Shown here piece by piece: positions 61,246 to 64,000 of a DNA stretch of 64,000 nucleotides (its first letter is position 1; each line of letters begins with the position of its first letter). The stretch is from Ophiosphaerella korrae (Eukaryota; Ascomycota; Dothideomycetes; Pleosporales; Phaeosphaeriaceae), in the NCBI GenBank assembly GCA_028456385.1, contig JALNQF010000060.1, positions 150,393 to 214,392 of the forward strand, read 5' to 3'. Below the pieces are notes generated by a model. The model had not been told where the DNA came from. It made no database searches and saw nothing but the letters and a program-made list of their open reading frames with translations. The translations under genes were made by a program, and so were the position numbers.

Positions 61246-61777
61246 GTTGTGAGCTTCACTCAGGCTTCCCTACTTGATCACTAGGGAACTGCAATAAATG
61301 AGTGTGTTTTCGGGTAGGATCTTGAGACATAGAGGCAAAACACACCAATAGATTCAGTATATCGGAAATCAGTTGCTCGCTAGCATGATCTTCGTCCTAA
61401 GAATATTAGGTGGCTGATCTTTGTAACATGAAGGTTTGGAGTTAGTCAGAAGAACACTTGAAGCTAGACTGAATGTAGAGTAGCGTCGTCCGTAGTATCA
61501 ACGCGTCATCGAAAAGTCATGGATACTTTTCTATCCTTCTCCTCTAGTCACTATTGGTAGGCAATAGATATTGACATCAAGACAAAATGATATAAGATGG
61601 CTTTTTAAATCGTCACTGATCTCTTGGCAGGTCTGGGACCAGCCGTAGAGCAATGCTCCCAGTCCAGTGGAGCCATGATATTCACAATTCATTCCACGCT
61701 TATCTATCACTCGAATTCCTTCTAGATCATACACAACCGACCGCATAAAAGGACCAGTCAAATCAAACTAATCCACC
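61246..61777. other. Divergent intergenic region
   Basis: Lies between the minus-strand 233-aa gene and the plus-strand SDR gene, so it should hold both promoters. GATATAAG near 61587 is a weak TATA candidate on the plus strand. A 76-aa minus frame at 61531-61761 shows no domain and is not called. Confidence 0.4.
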
Positions 61778-62830
61778 ATGCAGGCCGTCAAGAACACTAT
61801 TGCCGAGAATATTGGCAACAATATCCTAGGCGTTAATATTGGAGCACATTCTCTTGCCCTGGAAGACCAACAATTTTCTTTAGAACAGGTCCCAGATCTG
61901 TCTGGCAAGGTTGCAGTTGTGACCGGAGGCTCAGAGGGCATAGGTTACGGCTGCACACACACACTCCTATCCCACAATATCAGCAAGCTCTTCATCCTTT
62001 CCCAACGAGAAGGCATAGCAAGCGATGCCATAAATGCCATTGCTAAGGAGATGGGCCAAGACAAAGCCGACAAAGTAGAGTGGATGCAATGTGACTTGTC
62101 AGACTGGGAGCAAACTGGCAAAGTCGCGTTCGAAATTAGCAACAAGACCGACAGATTAGACATCCTCGTCAACAATGCTGCTCGCGGCATCATGACCTAC
62201 CAGTTATCCAAGAACGGCGTAGATCTCCACATGGCAATCAACCACATAGGCCACGTCGTCCTGACATCGCATCTCCTCCCGCTGCTCAAATGCACAGCCG
62301 AAAAAGGCGACAAGGTCCGCCTCGTACAGCTCGGATCCAACTTGCACGAGAACGCCCCAAAGGAGACGGAGTTCGAAAGCCTAGACGAACTCAACACCGA
62401 CTTTGGTCCGCAGCCACAATACGGCCGCACAAAGCTGGCATCCATCCTCTATGCGAAATACCTCCATCGCCATTTGCACGCCGAGTACCCGAACATCCTC
62501 TCTAATGCTACGCACCCCGGCATCGTCGAGACGCGCCAGTCAGCAGTGCACATCCACGAGGCATACCCGCTTGCTGGGTACGCCATGAGCGTGGGCGCTG
62601 CGCCGTTTAAGAAGGACCAGTTTGAGGGGTGTGTGAGCACGATGTTTGCTGCGACTACGACAAATAGGTCGGGGGAGTATATATGCCCGCCAGCGATTGT
62701 AGAGCCGGGTAGTGACAAGGCGAATGATGAGCAGCTTGGTGAGCGGCTGATGGATCTGACGTGGAGGATTGTGAGGGAGAAGACGAAGAGTGGTAGTGCG
62801 GATAAGGGGTGTCCGTTCAAGGAGCATTGA
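61778..62830 (+). CDS. Short-chain dehydrogenase/reductase (retinol-dehydrogenase-like), 350 aa
   Basis: Single-exon NAD(P)(H)-dependent oxidoreductase; substrate unknown. The Rossmann fold starts around residue 43: KVAVVTGGSEGIG (TGxxxGIG cofactor loop), QCDLSDW (Asp contacting adenine), LDILVNNAAR (NNAG-type motif), a Ser in VRLVQLGSN, and the catalytic pair in YGRTK (YxxxK). HPGIVETRQS follows in the usual P-G position. An extra 40 residues precede the fold. The length, with a long tail ending GCPFKEH, matches fungal SDRs of the RDH/WWOX-like branch. The start at 61778 is the first in-frame ATG after a CCACC context. It converges on the Rab-like gene downstream. Confidence 0.88.
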   Translation: MQAVKNTIAENIGNNILGVNIGAHSLALEDQQFSLEQVPDLSGKVAVVTGGSEGIGYGCTHTLLSHNISKLFILSQREGIASDAINAIAKEMGQDKADKVEWMQCDLSDWEQTGKVAFEISNKTDRLDILVNNAARGIMTYQLSKNGVDLHMAINHIGHVVLTSHLLPLLKCTAEKGDKVRLVQLGSNLHENAPKETEFESLDELNTDFGPQPQYGRTKLASILYAKYLHRHLHAEYPNILSNATHPGIVETRQSAVHIHEAYPLAGYAMSVGAAPFKKDQFEGCVSTMFAATTTNRSGEYICPPAIVEPGSDKANDEQLGERLMDLTWRIVREKTKSGSADKGCPFKEH

Positions 62831-63191
62831 ACATTAGTAGATACTGTGAACCCTACCACTATCATAGCAGCGACGACCTGGCTAAACCTTCCAAATGGGG
62901 CTTACTTACCTTGGTGCCTGGCCCTTTTACGCCATTCTCACCTGAATAAGAGTTTTGTTCTCTAAAAATGTCCTACGTGCTCTTCCTCACACAAATCTCG
63001 CGCCACACCAACCTTCCAATCAACCACACACGGACCCACATATATCCATTGCTCTGCGACTATTACTTCTGGTATATACTTATCTTCTCGCCCAAAACAC
63101 CGCCAAACCAGCAGCACTATGCAAGAATCGACCAAACGCCCGCTATGCGACCCAACACACAAACCCAAGCCCATATCACCATGCCCTCCAC
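62831..63191. other. Convergent intergenic region
   Basis: Lies between the 3' ends of the SDR gene and the Rab gene and should contain both 3' UTRs. The plus-strand frame 62955-63689 is the antisense shadow of the Rab exon. Confidence 0.5.
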
Positions 63192-63875
63192 CTAACAACA
63201 ACTCCCCCACCCCTGCTGCTTCCCCTTCTTGGCAGCATCATTCATGCCCAAATTGACGCCTGCCCGATTCCCGCCACCTGCGCCAGGCCCCTTCACCCCG
63301 CTCCGCCGGTCATTCAAATCGTACTTGCCCGCCTCGATATTCTGATAAATGCGCTCGGCAACCTCGAGGAAGGCGCGTTCGACGCCCTCGCCGTTCTTGG
63401 CGGATGTTTCGACGTATTGCATGACACCGTTGGCCTTGCACCACTCCTCTGCCTCCTGCTTGGTGACCTGGCGCTTGTTCTCGGTTTCGGCGGCGAGATC
63501 ACTTTTGTTGCCGACGAGCACGACTACGATGCTTTCTTCTGCGATCTGGCGCAGGTCGTGCAGCCAGCTTGTTGCGCTGAGGAACGTGTTTTTGCGCGAG
63601 ATGTCGAAGACCAGGAGTGCGCCCGAGGCACCGCGGAAGTAGCTGCGGGTGATGCTCTTGTAGGTTTCTTGGCCGGCCGTGTCCCATAAGGAGAGCTTCA
63701 TGTGCTTTTGGGGTGGCTGTTTTGAGGGTTGAGGGGCGGCGGGCTGGGAGGGGGCGTTGATACTTAGCTCGAGGGAGGCGGGTGGGCCGACAGGGACGAT
63801 GCGCGAGCCGAATTCTACGCCGATGGTGACGTCGTGGTGGGGGGAGAAGCGGCCTTCGCAGAGGCGGACGGTGAG
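63192..63875 (-). CDS. Rab-family small GTPase (Rab4/Rab2-like), 3' exon(s), partial
   Basis: Membrane-traffic GTPase. Visible parts are switch I (HHDVTIGVEFGSRIV), switch II with the catalytic Gln (WDTAGQET), RSYFRGASGALLVFDIS, the guanine-binding GNKSDL and ETSAK, and a C-terminal GSCC for double geranylgeranylation. The sequence looks closest to Rab4/Rab2 types. About 28 residues rich in Pro/Gln/Ser (GPPASLELSINAPSQPAAPQ region) are inserted between switch I and WDTAG, where most Rabs have a short turn; this is either a lineage insertion or part of an unspliced stretch. The P-loop exon is not in the window. The exon should begin at 63875: CTAAC and CCCAG precede CTCACCGTC, so the open frame further upstream is intron. 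Confidence 0.85.
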   Translation of the reverse strand, partial: LTVRLCEGRFSPHHDVTIGVEFGSRIVPVGPPASLELSINAPSQPAAPQPSKQPPQKHMKLSLWDTAGQETYKSITRSYFRGASGALLVFDISRKNTFLSATSWLHDLRQIAEESIVVVLVGNKSDLAAETENKRQVTKQEAEEWCKANGVMQYVETSAKNGEGVERAFLEVAERIYQNIEAGKYDLNDRRSGVKGPGAGGGNRAGVNLGMNDAAKKGKQQGWGSCC

Positions 63876-63898
63876 CTGGGGGGTTAGTTGGGAGGGAG

Positions 63899-63931
<33 letters not shown>

Positions 63932-63960
63932 ATTGGTTGGCCAAGCCCAAGGGCGGCTAG
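63876..63960 (-). other. Probable intron of the Rab gene with a 30-base poly-C run
   Basis: On the minus strand, a run of 30 C (63929-63900, plus-strand G) is followed by GAAGCG-like spacer, a CTAAC branch motif and a C-rich CCCCCAG acceptor. Translated, it gives the apparent poly-proline start of the long frame. The homopolymer length is prone to assembly error. Confidence 0.6.
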
Positions 63961-64000
63961 GGGGGGGATTTTGGCTGTGTGGTCCACGGGGTGGGAAATA

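Noticed and set aside
61531..61761. 76-aa minus-strand frame upstream of the SDR gene
   Set aside because: It lies in the promoter/5' UTR region, shows no domain and no introns or context supporting a gene.
62955..63689. 244-aa plus-strand frame opposite the Rab gene
   Set aside because: It is the antisense shadow of a GC-rich coding exon. The minus strand carries unmistakable GTPase motifs.
1..64000. A secondary-metabolite or effector gene cluster
   Set aside because: Hydrolase, GNAT, APH and SDR genes are present, but there is no backbone synthase, transporter or cluster regulator, three of the accessory genes are broken, and no small secreted Cys-rich frame was found in the AT-rich block.

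Overview
The window looks like a filamentous ascomycete (Pezizomycotina, probably Dothideomycetes; species not determinable by eye). The signs are spliced genes with introns of 44-61 nt, fungal-type SDR and Rab genes, and a sharply bounded AT-rich block that appears almost emptied of CpA/TpG and CpG, as expected from repeat-induced point mutation (RIP).

Layout. (1) 1-1.8 kb: an intact-looking three-exon alpha/beta hydrolase gene whose first intron appears to be GC-AG. (2) 1.8-11.4 kb: an accessory belt of broken genes and small mobile elements. It holds a diverged LTR, a two-exon minus-strand gene with a nuclease-like core and one internal stop, a second broken minus-strand frame, a foldback/MITE-like element, RIP-type AT-rich sequence, a LINE 3' end carrying a 182-bp TA-flanked MITE, a protein-kinase-like gene with one internal stop, an APH-type phosphotransferase pseudogene split by a solo LTR with a perfect 5-bp target duplication, and a GNAT acetyltransferase pseudogene in the opposite orientation. 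(3) 11,908-60,068: a 48-kb nest of Ty3/gypsy elements with chromodomains. It traces to one founding insertion, because the outermost LTR ends are flanked by the same 5-bp duplication, CTACG. (4) 60.07-64 kb: normal base composition returns, with an unknown minus-strand gene, a short-chain dehydrogenase/reductase gene and the 3' exon(s) of a Rab-family GTPase.

Nest structure. The plus-strand founder O is split in its left LTR by minus-strand element E1 (12,054-19,077), in gag by a Fot1/pogo-like DNA transposon remnant (20,628-21,733), and by a solo LTR (21,947-22,399). A mosaic block (22,602-57,813) replaces the middle of its pol gene. That block contains E2 (partial), E3, E4 (plus strand, 30,868-38,583, TSD AAATT), E5 (minus strand, 41,376-48,404, TSD ATTAT) and a recombinant-looking E6 (48,629-55,678). 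E4 itself carries two 342-bp elements in inverted orientation, each with its own 5-bp duplication and filled with palindromic repeats. Coding remnants are still readable: RT YLDD box, CCHC knuckles turned to Tyr, integrase and chromodomain. They are full of stops at former Trp/Gln codons.

How it fits together. The retroelements encoded a chromodomain, a reader of methylated histone H3 in chromoviruses. The nest behaves like a self-reinforcing heterochromatin island: new copies landed in older ones and RIP then destroyed them. The outer few hundred bases of the nest are much less mutated than the interior, and the neighbouring belt of pseudogenes carries stops compatible with mutation leaking outward. 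No active mobile element, tRNA, rRNA or CRISPR was recognised. All identifications rest on reading motifs and repeats by eye; no database search was run.
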